A stretch of DNA of 64,000 bases from Lunularia cruciata (Eukaryota > Streptophyta > Marchantiopsida > Lunulariales > Lunulariaceae). A program made the position numbers and the translations under genes. The notes under the pieces were generated by a model. That model had not been told where the DNA came from. It saw only the letters and a list, made by a program, of their open reading frames with translations, and did not search any database. Below are positions 34,661 through 46,516 of the stretch, in pieces. The stretch is taken from NCBI GenBank assembly GCA_948567375.1, contig OX419756.1, positions 46,416,552-46,480,551 of the forward strand, in the 5' to 3' direction. Position 1 is the first letter of the stretch; every line of letters begins with the position of its first letter.

Positions 34661-36196
34661 ATATCATTCAAACCTATGCTTGGAATGATGGATAAAGTGT
34701 GCATGTTATTCTTGGTACACAACAAGTAACTAATAGTGAGAGTGGTCTACTTGGGGTACATCCAAGTGAGTGAGATCTTCTTGTGATACATCATTAATTT
34801 ACTTGGGATGCAACTAGAGGATGTGTGGAGCTTGTAATCAAAGTAGAGGGAGTTTTTGCTCTAAATTTGGGGACTCTTGCAATTGGGGGTTTAGTATTCC
34901 TCCCAAGGCCCCAATATAACAACTAATCAGGGTGTCCTCCACCTCTATAGCAATTACAAAGGATACTCGGGATTAAAACATTGGACCCAAGCATACAAGA
35001 GTGGAAAGATAAAGAGTTTGGAGACTCTCAAGGATTGACATGAGTTATTTGTCTTTTGTATGAAGGATTTGGATGCTCTAAAATAATTTGAAATTTGAAT
35101 TTAGTTTACTAGTGATACATTAATTTTCTCATGTCCTTATAGAAATAGAGAGAACCTTGATTCAAAGCCAAAATAAAGACCTTTTTGAGGCTAGTGTGGC
35201 AGAGATTTTCTACAAAGAATATGCTTTAGCTGCAATGATGCCAACCAAGAAGGATATGCATTGCAACTACAAAAATAGACAAATGTGTGGAGATTATCAT
35301 CTAATCAACTTATAGACTAGAGTTGGTTGGTATACTATGCTTACACCAAGGAGTTTTTTCATGTAATTGAGCATGCAAAGGTCTTCAATACTTTGGATCT
35401 TTGAGCAAGATATCATCAATTGCCAATCATGGAAGACATGATTGGCAACAAGAAAACATTTTGGATAACTGATCCTCGTGGTAAAGATGTATTGTATCAA
35501 TTATGGGTTTCTATATTTAGGTTAAAGAACATTCTTATTAAGTTTTAGAGGATCATGGACAAAATCCTACTGAGATTGGATTTAATTCTTACTACATTGA
35601 TGATACTTCAGTCTATATCACTACTATGGAGTAGCATGAGAGAGATTTGTTGTAGGTGTTTGAGGGATTGAGATTTCATGGATTCAAATTACATCTTGGG
35701 AACTGCAAACTTTTCCAAGAGCAAGTTGAGTATTTGGATCACAATGTCAATAATGGTGGACTTGGTGTTCAATAAACCAAGGTGGAGGCTATTTCATGTA
35801 TTCTTTGGCCTACAAATGTGAGTAGAGTGCAAGTATTCCTTGGGTTACAACCTTATTTCACCAATATGTAAGAGGATTGAGTGAATTGCTAAGTTCTTTA
35901 TCAAGCTTACACATGATAGTTGTTGGGAAGATGAGCAGGAGAGAGATTTTATAAAGCTTAAGCAAAGGTTGATATCTACCCCTATTCTTATGAGATCAAT
36001 TGAGGATATAGATTTTAGGTCCATACTATTTGGAGTACTTTGGAGCTTGGAGCAATGCCTACAATAGGATGATGAGGGAAAGGAGTTTGAGGTGAGGAAG
36101 AATGCTAAGCAATAGTGTGGGCAGTAGCACATTTTTTATTTTACCTATTTGGTAGTCTCTTCATTCTCATCATTGATCATCAACCATTGGTAAAAT
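34661..36196 (+). pseudogene. Element B reverse transcriptase and part of RNase H
   Basis: RT text parallels A: AAGAAGGATATGCA (35249), GTGTGGAGATTATC, and YIDD coded at 35593-35604. RNase H survives to the CATCATTGATCATCAACC block (about 36168-36186). The text then jumps to integrase, with about 600 bp missing compared with A. Confidence 0.75.
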
Positions 36197-37160
36197 GGTA
36201 TGAATACCAATGTATGGCAGTTTGTTGCTTGATATAAGAATGAGTTATAGCATCATTCAATGCTCCTACACCACAATTATACCCACTAATTACCCTTGGA
36301 TTGTGTAACCACCAGAGTTTGCTTTTTGTTAGACCTTTATCACTAATTGTGAGACAATATTTCATATGTTTTAGTTATGGTTGAGCACTTCTCCAAATGG
36401 ATTATTTTGGTGGCACTTCCCAACAATTCCAATTAAGGTAAATCTTACTCATTCTTGGATTCAATTCTTATTCATTTTGGTGCACAAACTAAGGACTTGA
36501 TTGATCAGGTTATAAGGTTTGTATGAGAGTTTCAAATCTTGTTTTTCTAGGTCTTGATTGATCATTGTACTACCTCCCAATGTCACCTTGAGGTAGATGG
36601 CTTAGTGGAGAGAGTGGTTCAAATGGTGAAGAAGGGATTGTGTAATTATGGTTTGTAAAGAGGCCACTTGGAAAATTAGATCTCCAATTACCTTGGTTGG
36701 CTATGTACTATGAGTTCATTTGGCAAGTCTCCCTATCATCCTTCTCTCCCTACTTCTTACTCTATGGATGAGATCTGTATTTACCTAATAGCATTAGTTG
36801 TGATGTAACTATAGTTTTGGACTTGGATGATCCAGATATATCCGTGAGCACATGTTCTCAAAGAGTAGAGATCTTTCAACAAGTGGTACCAATGACCTTT
36901 GAGACCTTAGTGATTGCTCAACATAGGGATACCTTACATTATGCCACTATTTAAGGAGGAGGTTATAGATTCTTGATATGCTGGTTCCATCTAGGTGATT
37001 ATCTGTATCTATAGTAAACTACAACAACTCTTGATGTAACTATAGACCACATTATCTTAGAAGTGTACAAGTTTTGCCTTTGGAGGACATGATGGTGTGT
37101 TTTAGAAGGATCATGTGCACAATTTTGTGCCATGCTACCTCCTAAAAATTTATGGCATGA
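36197..37160 (+). pseudogene. Element B integrase remnant
   Basis: Starts within the zinc-binding region (CAGTTTGTTGC at about 36218). It continues through the DDE core (ACTTCTCCAAATGGATT near 36388, CACCTTGAGGTAGATGG near 36581). The HHCC histidines are lost in the deletion. Stops in all frames. Confidence 0.7.
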
Positions 37161-37330
37161 TAGACCCCAACTTGGCAATAAAACATATTGGCTTGTAGTG
37201 TATTTTATGTGGCTCTTTCAGTGGAGCTATTACATTGGTGTGTGATAGCTATTCAAGAAGATGGCATATTTGACCCCTTCCCTTATGATGAATCCTTAGG
37301 GGCAGTGGTTATGTCCTTCATATATTTGAT
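37161..37330 (+). pseudogene. Element B PHD-like finger remnant
   Basis: Cysteine pattern CILCGS then LVCDSYSRRWH is visible at about 37200-37270, parallel to the C-terminus of A. It has the same Tyr at the fourth ligand position. The rest of the finger is lost to a stop and short deletions. Confidence 0.65.
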
Positions 37331-37490
37331 GCTATAGCTAGTCTACTCTTATGTGATATTGATTGCAAGTATGTGAATAACAATAGGATTTGATAGAAAC
37401 CAATCTTGTGATCTTTTCTCATCATAAGACATATCACATACTTGGAGTAGATTGCTATCTAGAGTGAGATGGACCTAACCTCAACTAGGG

Positions 37491-38135
37491 AGGAACTAGT
37501 GTGTGTTTGGAGTTTATGTGTAACTTCTATATGAGTTGTGCTTCTATAGTATATGATATTGACAATGATGTATGTTGAGTAGCTATGTATACGCACAAAA
37601 GCTATCATGGCATTTATAGAATCAAAGCTATTTTGCTACAATGCTGGAGTGATAGTTTTGGTGGTCATCATGTTATCACTAGTTGCTTAGGGACTACTTA
37701 GTGGCAACAAGATATGGTATTTTGTTGACTGATTGCATCATCATTGAACTGCCATTCACCTTATCAAATGTGCCATTATGGTTGTATTTTTGGCCTCTCC
37801 ATATGGGGTATACCTCAGAGTGAAGCTCTGGAGAGCTTCACTCTGAGGTATACTTCACTTGATTTCTTCTATGTTGAGCCTTTGAGCTCTTGGCTATGGT
37901 GGACAAAGAATGGTGAGCATCACCTTGATTCTCTTTGCTAGGGTGGATATGCCTTGACTATGTGATCAATACTTGTTTGCACTATATATTGAGTTTTTAA
38001 TATTCATATTTGAGTTTTAATAAATTAATTATTGTGGGTCTTTGAAGTTTATGTGTGACTTTTGTATGAGTTGTGCTTCTATAGGGTATGATTTTGAGAG
38101 TAATATATGTTGAGTAGTGATGTATGTATGCACAA
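37491..38135 (+). repeat. 3' end of element B: X - L - X arrangement
   Basis: The polypurine text CTAGGGAGGAACTAG (about 37484-37498) is followed by X (about 37499-37607), L (37608-38030) and a second X (38031-38135). Key X landmarks present twice are GAGTTGTGCTTCTATAG and GTATGTTGAGTAG. This is the same order as in element A. Confidence 0.75.
37808..37853. repeat. Perfect 22-bp inverted repeat in 3' L of element B
   Basis: Arms 37808-37829 and 37832-37853 are perfect complements around a GG centre. The arms begin GTATACCTCAGAG. The same place in A holds only an 8-bp hairpin, and the 5' L of B lacks the palindrome. Confidence 0.9.
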
Positions 38136-40877
38136 TATGATGTAGTAGGTGATACTGTACTCTTTTAGGAGTGGCTCCTATCTAAGAGGTTAAATAGGAA
38201 ATTTTAAAAATAATATTGTGACTAGTAACACTTCCTCTTTACTTTTAGTCATTTCCAACCTTTATCCTTTGAGGAACTACTTGTCCTTGCCAATTTTTAC
38301 TAATGCTTTGCATGCTCTGAGTCACCACAAGCACCATCCCTCATCACAAAAATCCCTTAGTTGAAACCATATAGAAAGCTCAATTAGTTTGGTTTAAGAG
38401 AGGCCGGCCCTACTTGCAAAGCACTCTACTTACATCTACAGTGCATTAAGATATCTATCTTGAACCTCATGATGTATCCCAAGTATAACTCAAAGGTCAA
38501 CCCAAGTTCACAACCACCACAGGAGGAACCTACTTGGTTTACTTGGTCACTTGGCTTATCCAAGAATTTGGATGTCATATAACATCACTCATATGGAGAA
38601 TATGAACCCCAAACATAAAATGAACCTTCCATTGTAAAAATTGTCTAGAGTGTGCACACACAACAACTAAAGGTGAGAAAGGGAGTAGCAAGAAAGGAGT
38701 GTTGCTAGTTGTATCTTGTTTTATCATCAACAGACACATGAAAGCAAGTATCATTATCATTGTGAGACATTGCTTTGACCATTCACCATTGGGATTCCTT
38801 TATATCTTTTGATCTCAAGCAATACTATATCTATCAATCATAATGTACTTTCAGCCTTTCTTGAATCAAATTTGGGCTCCATATGCACTGCTAGCAATCC
38901 AATGTTTTGTGAGCATATCATTATGATCTACAATGATGGAGTGCCAAAACTTAACTTATATACAAGCACTTATCATCAAATGACAAGATTTCAATATTTG
39001 GAAAGTTAGAGCTTCTATACACATTACATGCATTTAAGCCTTTGCAACCTTTGTGTATGGACATAAGCTCCACAGAAATAGTGCCATAGAGAATGGCAAT
39101 GCCAACTCTCACTAAGAATTGATATTTGATGTTTGACCTTTCCAAATGCCACATCAAGGAATGAATTTAGCTCTTCAAATTGATAAACACTATGAACTTT
39201 ACATCACCCACATCCAACATGCCGGTTAGACATGATCTAACTCCACTCCCAAATTACCACCCTATGGGTTAACTCTATGTCTTCTTGAACTGAAACAATT
39301 ACCCACTATATCTACTTGGAAATGAGTTATGACAAACCTTCTAATGTGGCATGTACAAACCTCCCATGGGGACCATATTGTAAGGTACATCAAGGAAACT
39401 TTTCAACTAGGTTGTTAATGTAGTTCTTTTATATGACATTGCTACTACTCATTAAATGAAAGCATCATTATATTTTTTGGCACTAAAAAGTACACCACTT
39501 GTTAGGTGACACCTACAAAATTGTACATCACTTGTAGTTGAATTAAGAGTATCTTATAAGTGAAATTATGCAAAGTTGGTGGCGAGTTGCAAATTAAATC
39601 CTTGACTATCACATTAATTAATTGGTTTAGCTTTATACACATTATCAATCAACATTAAGGATGGCAATTTGCTCTTATATTCATATCTAAATAAGGAAGA
39701 GAGAGTGACCTTATAGGTGCATGATATGTTAGAATATTCATATCCAATTCTAATACCTAAATAGTTATATATGTTACTTTATAGTTTTAGTACTTATTTT
39801 AAAAAGATGTTTATATAAATTATTTGGGAATCACAGATTTAAACATATTTTACATATAGGAAATTGATTTGAACAGTAATATTTTTAATTATTTTTCTAA
39901 ATCTATATATTTAATTTAATATATCTATGAGATTTAAACTTATTTGTCATTAGAGATCAAGTAAAGCTTTATTATATAAGCAGGACCTACAAATAATCTA
40001 AAGCTTTATAATAAACCTATGAACTATTGGAGATAAAGAGATTTAAAGATTCTAGCATAGCATATTAAGATAGTTATTAGATTATGATATATATTTACTA
40101 ACTACGTTTTAACTTAGATAAAATTTTGAAGCTAAGCAAAGGGGATATTTGGTGAAAAGTTACAATTAAAAACTTTGATGAATGCTCATACCAATATGCA
40201 TGAATGAGATCTTGTATAATTACTTCCTTGGAGAGCTTTAGAATTTTAATAAAATTTTTTGGAAAATACAAGGCAAATCATCTAGCATCATTATTTTAAT
40301 ATCATTATTTATCATATTTCAACATTATCAATTCACAAAAACCTTGGCTAGAAATGGACCTTATACTATTTAAGATTTTCATTAGTAAAGTTAGTTCTAG
40401 CACTTATTTTCCTTATCCTCGAGGGTGGCTAGGTTGACAACCCCAATCTAGTGTACAAATCTAATTGGAAGAAAAAATTGACATCCCCGCCATATTTTAT
40501 GTATCTGATTGGAAAAGATCCTCATTTTGCATTTCTATTTATGTTTTTGCATTTTGGATATGGTAGAAAAATTAGCACATGATCTTTCTTGCAAAGTTCA
40601 TTCTCTAGGCATCAATTTTTGTGTGGATACTTGCAAGTGTTGAAATTGGCAGCGCTTCTTTAGAGGAGGTGCCAATCCGTGGTTGTGGCTTGCACTCTAT
40701 ATGCAACTTTGGTTGTGCCAATGCTTGACCCCAAATTCCTTATCTTGCTCTTAGGTCTAATCTCGAGTGTGTTCTACAATTGTGTGGGAACCATTGATAC
40801 GACATGATAGGTTGGACTTCATATGCCCAAATTCATAGGAGGCATTGCAAAATGATATATGAATCATATTGTTCACC

Positions 40878-41030
40878 CTTTACCTTCATGGTTATGCTGA
40901 TTAGTTTGTGTTCCTTAAAAGCTCACCATGCTCAAAAAAGCAAGCTTGCTTTGCTTTACCTTTGTGGTTATGAAAATTAGTTCATGTTTCCTAGAAAGCT
41001 CACTCCATGCTCATCAAAGCAAGTATGGAG
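40878..41030. repeat. Imperfect tandem duplication, 76-bp period
   Basis: Two copies begin CTTTACCTT (40878 and 40954). They share TGGTTATG, AAAGCTCAC, ATGCTCA and AAAGCAAG. Diverged. Confidence 0.7.
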
Positions 41031-42177
41031 TGAATGGTATGAATTATATGTTGTCTTTGTTTTTGTGGAAAAACTTCTCTAAAATGGCATCTTAGAGTGG
41101 AATTGGAGGTTAGATCATGATCTAGACAGGCTAAAGCTTGCGACCAAAAGCTTTAATGAAAAGAATTTGGTTATGTTTCCATATCTTGAATACTTCTTTA
41201 GATCTTGATTTGTAATTTCTTTGCTCAAGGAAGGTTGTGTTAGCAAGTGTGGAATATGTATTGTCTCAAGATAAAACCAAGGATCAATCTCCTTCAAATG
41301 ATTTTTTCATAGCTCGTTGCTTTAATATTTAATGCAAGTACATATGACATGTCAAATGAGTGCTATTGACTAAGTTGGTGCATTGATTGATATTTTGTAG
41401 ATCAAATAATAGAGTTCTTGGAATTGTGGTGACATTTATGCCAAAGTGGTCAAGAAAATCATTAAGGATCAATTTGGTTGATGGACTCTTTGATCTCATG
41501 ATGTCTCTCCTCTATAAGTTAAAGAGCTTAGCACCTCATTGTCTCTAGAAAGTGGAGTGAGTGCTAGTTCATGTATTGATTGGCCGGGGTTAACTCAAGG
41601 GAACAAGTACACTACTTATAGTTGGTAAGATGAATAGTTAAGTAGCAATTCCTACTTGCAACTTGATGTGTTTACTCTAACTATATGCTTGTCAATAGTG
41701 ATGTTTAAAGTTGAACCAAGTTAAATCCATAGTTAGGCATCATGAGCAAGCAAATAGAGATATGAAGAGTTATGAATAAGGATTTCTCTATTTCCATTCC
41801 TCATTTCTCATTTCATCTTTGCAAAAGCTAAAAAATAACAATAAGTTATATTAGACATACTCTAAAATCTTGAATGTCAAGGAAATATCAATATAGTGTC
41901 TCAAATAATGGCACTTGGCTGACTCTTGATTGTGATGATAGAACCTGATGTCTTTGATATAACAAAATCAACATCAATCAACTCAACACACACAACCTAT
42001 AACAATATCAACTCCAAATGATCTTGCACCAATACAAGCTTTAACAATGTAAACTTCAAACAATTTGCAACCTCCACAAGAGCAGGTTTATAGTTTACTT
42101 GTAGAAGCACAAGCTACTATTGAGAACCATGCTATAGCTCATGGATAAAAGAAGTAAGTCATTTACATAGCAAAACA

Positions 42178-42286
42178 TCAAAGACAAGAGATATGTGGAA
42201 CATATGGTTGGATTGCATGCATATACATAGCAAGTATCAAAGACAAGAGATATGTGGAACATATGGTTGAATTGCATGCATAGACA
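42178..42286. repeat. Near-perfect tandem duplication, 59-bp period
   Basis: The unit starting TCAAAGACAAGAGATATG occurs at 42178 and 42237. The copies differ at only a few bases, so this is a younger duplication than its neighbours. Confidence 0.85.
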
Positions 42287-42572
42287 AGATTACAAGAACA
42301 ACCACGTGTACCTCGCAAACAACAATAGGAGGCAACAATCAAGCAACTTAATTGTCCATGGGATGTTGTCATTCAAAAAATAACAAGTGGTCCATATTGG
42401 TTTGTTTAAGTCAAGAATTGCTTGCATTACCACAAGGCTATTGAAGATCTTGGGGCATATTCTTGAGCTCACAATTCCTTGCAAGTGTTGCTATAATTAA
42501 GGAGATGTCAAGCGCACGAGCATCTCCAAAATTAGGTTTGATGACTCTTTGTCAATAATAGCTCTAACAATA

Positions 42573-43009
42573 TGGAGCTTACAAATGAGTGAGTTGAGAC
42601 TTACAAAGTACCAAATAGGCCAAATTATCTAAGAATATTCTAGAGGTATCTAGGAAGCTACTTGGTACCTTCCAAGTGATGAGTAATGTGCATGCCAAGG
42701 AAGAAGCTTCTTGAGAAGCTTCTTGGCTAGCTAAACTTGCATGGAAAGTAGATGGCTTCTAGAAAGAAGCTTCTTGGGAAGATTCTTGGCTAGCTTAGCT
42801 TGCAGGCCAAGTAAGTGGATTCTAGAAGGAAGCTTCTTGGTTAACTTGGCTTGCACTCCAAGAAGATGGCTTTTAGGAAGCTTCTCAAGAGCCTTGTATA
42901 CTTCATTATAAATACCAAAGCCCAAGTTTATGTTAAGCCTCTGGAGTTTCCCTCATTCAACTCCGGTCTTCCATTCTCCTATTTCTCTCTTTGGTCTTGG
43001 TCTTTTCCA
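42573..43009 (+). repeat. 5' LTR of F2
   Basis: 437 bp, start TCTAACAATATGGAG (first base pair eroded from TGTAAC) and end GGTCTTTTCCA. Aligned by eye with the solo LTR at 11745-12167. Confidence 0.8.
42633..42914 (+). promoter_or_regulatory. Heat-shock-element-like array plus TATA box in F2 LTR
   Basis: GAATATTC at 42633-42640 followed by TAGAG is an eroded three-unit site. GAAGCTTCTTGAGAAGCTTC occurs near 42704-42723, and TTCTAGAA pairs occur near 42757 and 42821. The array ends about 42885, just ahead of the TATA box TATAAATA (42907-42914). Confidence 0.7.
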
Positions 43010-43010
43010 T

Positions 43011-43022
43011 TGGTATCAGAGC
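43011..43022 (+). other. Primer-binding site of F2 (initiator Met tRNA)
   Basis: TGGTATCAGAGC matches the 3' end complement of plant initiator-Met tRNA and lies 1 nt after the LTR end. This fixes the LTR boundary and shows the element runs rightwards. Confidence 0.9.
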
Positions 43023-43263
43023 AAGAATGGGATAGATGGAATTTATGGTCCACCAAACCATTGGGATTTTTGTATCCATGTACTACCAAAGTGCAGTTTC
43101 ACGCAGTTTGTCACCTCATGCTTTAGGTAATTTTTTTTTGAATATGATCACCTTGTTTGATAAACCATTAGTATTTCTAATTGTAACTTATGGAGAACGA
43201 TGGACGTGTTGCATTTACATGTTAATTTAGATAAATTGTAGGTAGTGTGATAGAGTAGTGGTC

Positions 43264-43973
43264 ATGGTGGCAATATCCAAAATTATCATTGCTATGCAAA
43301 AACAAATTGAACACCTTACTTGATTGTTGGAAGAACAAGACCATCAACAATTAGAGCATGGAGAGAGAGAGAGGACCATTTCAAGAAGGAGTGAATCTGA
43401 TTCCAAACCCAAGGTATTTGAAGGTAAGAATCTATTGGGTGCAAAGGAGAATTGTATATTTGATTATGAAGATTCTTTTGAGGCTACAAATCTTCAAGAT
43501 GAATAAAAATAGATTCTCTTAACTTCAAGCCAATTGGATAGAGCAATGAAACTATGGTTTCAATTTTGAGTGGAGCAAGCTAAATGACAATATGTTGGAT
43601 CAATCTTGATATGAGAAGAATTAAAGAGTCACACAAGCCATATGAGATCAATTGGCAAGGTTGAAGTAGATTAGTTTTGTAAGCAGCTATATCATGCAAT
43701 TCCAAAACACCATTATGCAAATTCTAGATATATTGATGGTGAAGCTCTAGATCAATTTATAGTGACTTGAAGTCATGAACCAAATTGAAAGTGATTATGC
43801 AAGAGCCAAAACAATTGGAGGGAGCCATGCAATTGGCTAAGCATTTTGATTCTTTGGTTATGACAACTTGGTCTTGACCCCAACCTTCACAAAACCTATC
43901 AACACATTACACATAGGTGGAGGATTTGGAACCAATGGAGATTGATGCCATCCAATAAACACCACTTGACACA
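43264..43973 (+). pseudogene. F2 gag N-terminal region, broken
   Basis: The ATG at 43264 opens MVAISKIIIAMQKQIEHLT, then a TGA. The frame resumes with LLEEQDHQQLEHGERER and a charged region. This is the usual start of plant retrotransposon gag (coiled coil before the capsid domain). Stops recur, and element C cuts it at 43973. Confidence 0.6.
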
Positions 43974-44424
43974 TGTCACGCCATTTGTAGTTCCGCATCT
44001 AGCTGCTCGGACACTGGAGTTCAAGTGATAGTAGTTAGAGTTATTCTAGCAGTTTCTCAATGACTACTTTTTGACAGTCTGATTTGGTGTTCGGGGTACT
44101 GACTTCACGGTGGGGCCCACCGTCACTTTGGACCGTTCGCACCGTCGAGTGTGCCATCAGCGGGACCATTAGGGTTTCAGTGCTAGCTCAAGTCCAGGGG
44201 GTATAGTTTCAAAGTGAGCTCCAGAGAGCTCACTTCTCTGATGTTGAGCCTTCGAGTTCTTGGCTATGGTGGATAGAGGCTGGCGAGCGTCACCTGGATT
44301 CTCTATGCTTGAGTAGGTGTGGCTTGACTGTAATCAATGCCCAATTGTTGGCAATTTATAGAGTGATAGATCAAGTGCTGATCTGAGTTGAGTTGAGTTG
44401 AAAGTGGTAAGCAATCTGATTACA
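43974..44424 (+). repeat. 5' LTR (unit L) of element C
   Basis: 451 bp, TGTCACGCC to GATTACA, nearly the same as 13689-14140 of element A. As in A, no X unit precedes it. It sits directly against F2 gag text. Confidence 0.85.
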
Positions 44425-45811
44425 TCAGAGAAGTGAAGTCAAGGGGAAATCGGGTGCAGGAACATTCAGTGTTGGTGGTATCTCCAAGCTCGGTGGATCG
44501 TGGTAGCTTGATTCAAGTTCTGGGTTTCCCTAGTGTGCAGAAGCTCGTTCAATTGATTCAGATTTGGCAATTAGGCGGATGGTGTGCGGAAGCATTGGCC
44601 AAATTTCGAGCAAAGAAGGAGCAATTTTTTAGCAGTGTTGTGATTTTGAGCTCAAGAGGTGAATGCAGGTTCAATTTGCTACGAGTTAGGCTCAAAAAGT
44701 GAAATTGAAGGTGGAGTTGGGAAGCTCTTCTCATGAAATTATGATTTGGCAAAACCCGTTTTGTCAATTTGGCTCGAGTGGAAGCCAAATTGCGGGGGAT
44801 TTGGCGGACAACCATCTTTAGGGTTTACGTCAAATTTTACGTCAGATTTTGGGCCAGATTTGGAGGAGTTTTTGCTGTTTGGCCAGATTTGGAGGAGTTT
44901 TGCTAGTTTGGAGGACTTTTGTAGGTTTGGAGAAGTTTCGCCAATTTTGGAGGAGGTTTCGAAGTGGCAACAAGAAAGGCCTCATTTGGCTGAATTTTGG
45001 TGTTTTGAGGCTTCGAGGCATAGGGCTATGAAGGCCTAGAAAGGCCAGCAAGCCAGCTTGCTGGCGTGAGGCTAGCTAGTTTAGAGTAGATCTTGGTCAT
45101 TGGTTGGCAAAATCTGCCTTTCTTGCTAGATTGTGCGCAACAAGGTTTGACCTCTAGATCTCTTGTTCTTAGACTGGTGCCCTAGCCAACTGGTCCACCC
45201 TCACTCGTTGTCCTAGTGACTGCGCCACTATTATCTATACACATGTAGCTTTGGCTAGGAGAGGCAGTTTGATCCCATTCTTGGTGATCCTGGTAGCTTA
45301 GGACTTAGATACGGACTGCTCTTATGTCAAATGCCAAATGGTGGCAGAGTCAGTCCCGTGTTGTGTTATGAGATGAAGGGTTTTGGTTTAGATTTCTTGT
45401 GATTGGATCCCCTCCATTCTCTACTTCCTGTTTGTGCACCACGTTTGTGTGAGGTGCCCTGACTTTTGAGCATTGGTGCTCTGGTGTGCTCTTGGTGGCG
45501 AGGCTGGAGTGATGACCAGTCAGACTACCTTTTTTTCTCTCCGATGAGGCAGGAAGTGATGACCTACAGACCGTGAGAGTGCGTGTTATGATGGTAGGTT
45601 ATAGGTTGCCTTTCCCATAGTGTAGTTATCTCGGTTAGAGTTACATTAGTGGGGGGTGTCTAGTTGGTGTTGGCACGTGGTGGTGTTAGCACTTGGTGGG
45701 GCACTTGCGGTTGCAACTTGCGGTTGCAGTTGGTGGTTCGGGTTTGCTGTTGCAGTTATGTGGTCACGACGGAGTTCTTTGGAGATTCCAGAGGAGTTAG
45801 CCCTACAGTAC
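44425..45811 (+). other. Leader of element C up to D1
   Basis: Closely follows the leader of A, with GGAG-rich repeats near 44850-44950 and the antisense tRNA-like block at 45144-45197. Several short ORFs read through the repeats and are not supported. Confidence 0.65.
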
Positions 45812-46503
45812 TGTGAGCCGGCCTGTCTCTCACTCAGGATGAACCTCTGATGGCTATTATGGTAGCGCACCATGGACTAAGAAGGCAAGGAACCCCAACT
45901 CCATCATACTCCTCCAAGGCTAACACTCCAAGACTCAAGACATTGCTCACTAGAGAACTCAATGAGAGAGAGATAGTTGCAAATGAAAGGATGATGAGTA
46001 CCTCCTCACTCCTTGTTTATATACTTGTGAAATAGTTACGTACCAAAGTTACTAATTACCGTAGTAACTCAAGTTACTAGACTAAAAGTCAAGTAAAGTC
46101 AAAAAGTAGAAAGGAATATCCATTCACATGGGCATATTCCCCTAAGCATGTGGTCTTATCTTGACCCAACCACTAAGTCAAGGATTCCTTCACATGGGCT
46201 ATCCTTGGACTAAAGAAGAATCCAAAACAAAAAGGCTTGCGGGCCCAAGAGTTCTCAACTCTTTCCCCAAAGCCAAACACCTAGGAATAATACCAAGTCA
46301 ACACACTAAAATCCAAAATAGTGGTGCTCATCTTTTCTACTTCCTCTAAAGTAAGGTCCCATCTATCTTAGCTATGACTAACTTTAGCTAACCATGACTA
46401 ATATAGAACCATCCTTTATCTCTATATAAATAATATCTCTTAAGTACTTGTAATACCAAGCTAAATATCACAATACCACACACATGCACAAATGGGTGTT
46501 ACA
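45812..46503 (-). repeat. 3' LTR of D1
   Basis: In element orientation it reads TGTAACACCC...CCGGCTCACA (TG...CA). Same length as the right LTR. Two differences noted, near 46140 and near 46264. Confidence 0.95.
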
Positions 46504-46516
46504 TTTACCCCCGGAC
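46504..46516 (-). other. Polypurine tract of D1
   Basis: In element orientation GTCCGGGGGTAAA directly precedes the 3' LTR start. This is the expected site of plus-strand priming. Confidence 0.8.

Larger units (their letters stand above)
25502..38135 (+). mobile_element. Element B: old, AT-eroded member of the A/C family
   Basis: The order matches element A: L (25502-25920), leader, gag, protease, methyltransferase, RT, RNase H, integrase, PHD finger, X-L-X. Text differs from A mostly by C-to-T and G-to-A changes, so the copy is much richer in A+T. Inserted within it are repeats G3 (27676-28177), G2 (29418-30179) and G4 (34040-34533), and a TIR element (31318-32746). About 600 bp at the RNase H/integrase junction is missing near 36197. 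Confidence 0.85.
38136..42572. other. AT-rich intergenic DNA, no gene seen
   Basis: Open frames are short and none carries a known motif. The part at about 38250-39200 has slightly higher complexity and could be a decayed transposon, but I could not place it. Two small tandem duplications are listed separately. Confidence 0.55.
42573..43973 (+). mobile_element. Element F2: 5' part of an LTR retrotransposon of family F
   Basis: The 5' LTR (42573-43009) is followed by a primer site and a gag start. Element C interrupts it at 43974 and the rest is not seen in the window. The LTR matches the solo LTR at 11745 in ends, heat-shock-type array and TATA box. Confidence 0.8.

Noticed and set aside
38575-39157. 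Short ORFs suggesting a decayed polyprotein
   Set aside because: No catalytic or zinc motif could be found in any frame, so no family was assigned.
42731-42925. Minus-strand ORF with repeated Leu/Lys/Ser text
   Set aside because: It is the reverse reading of the GAAGCTTC array in the F2 LTR.
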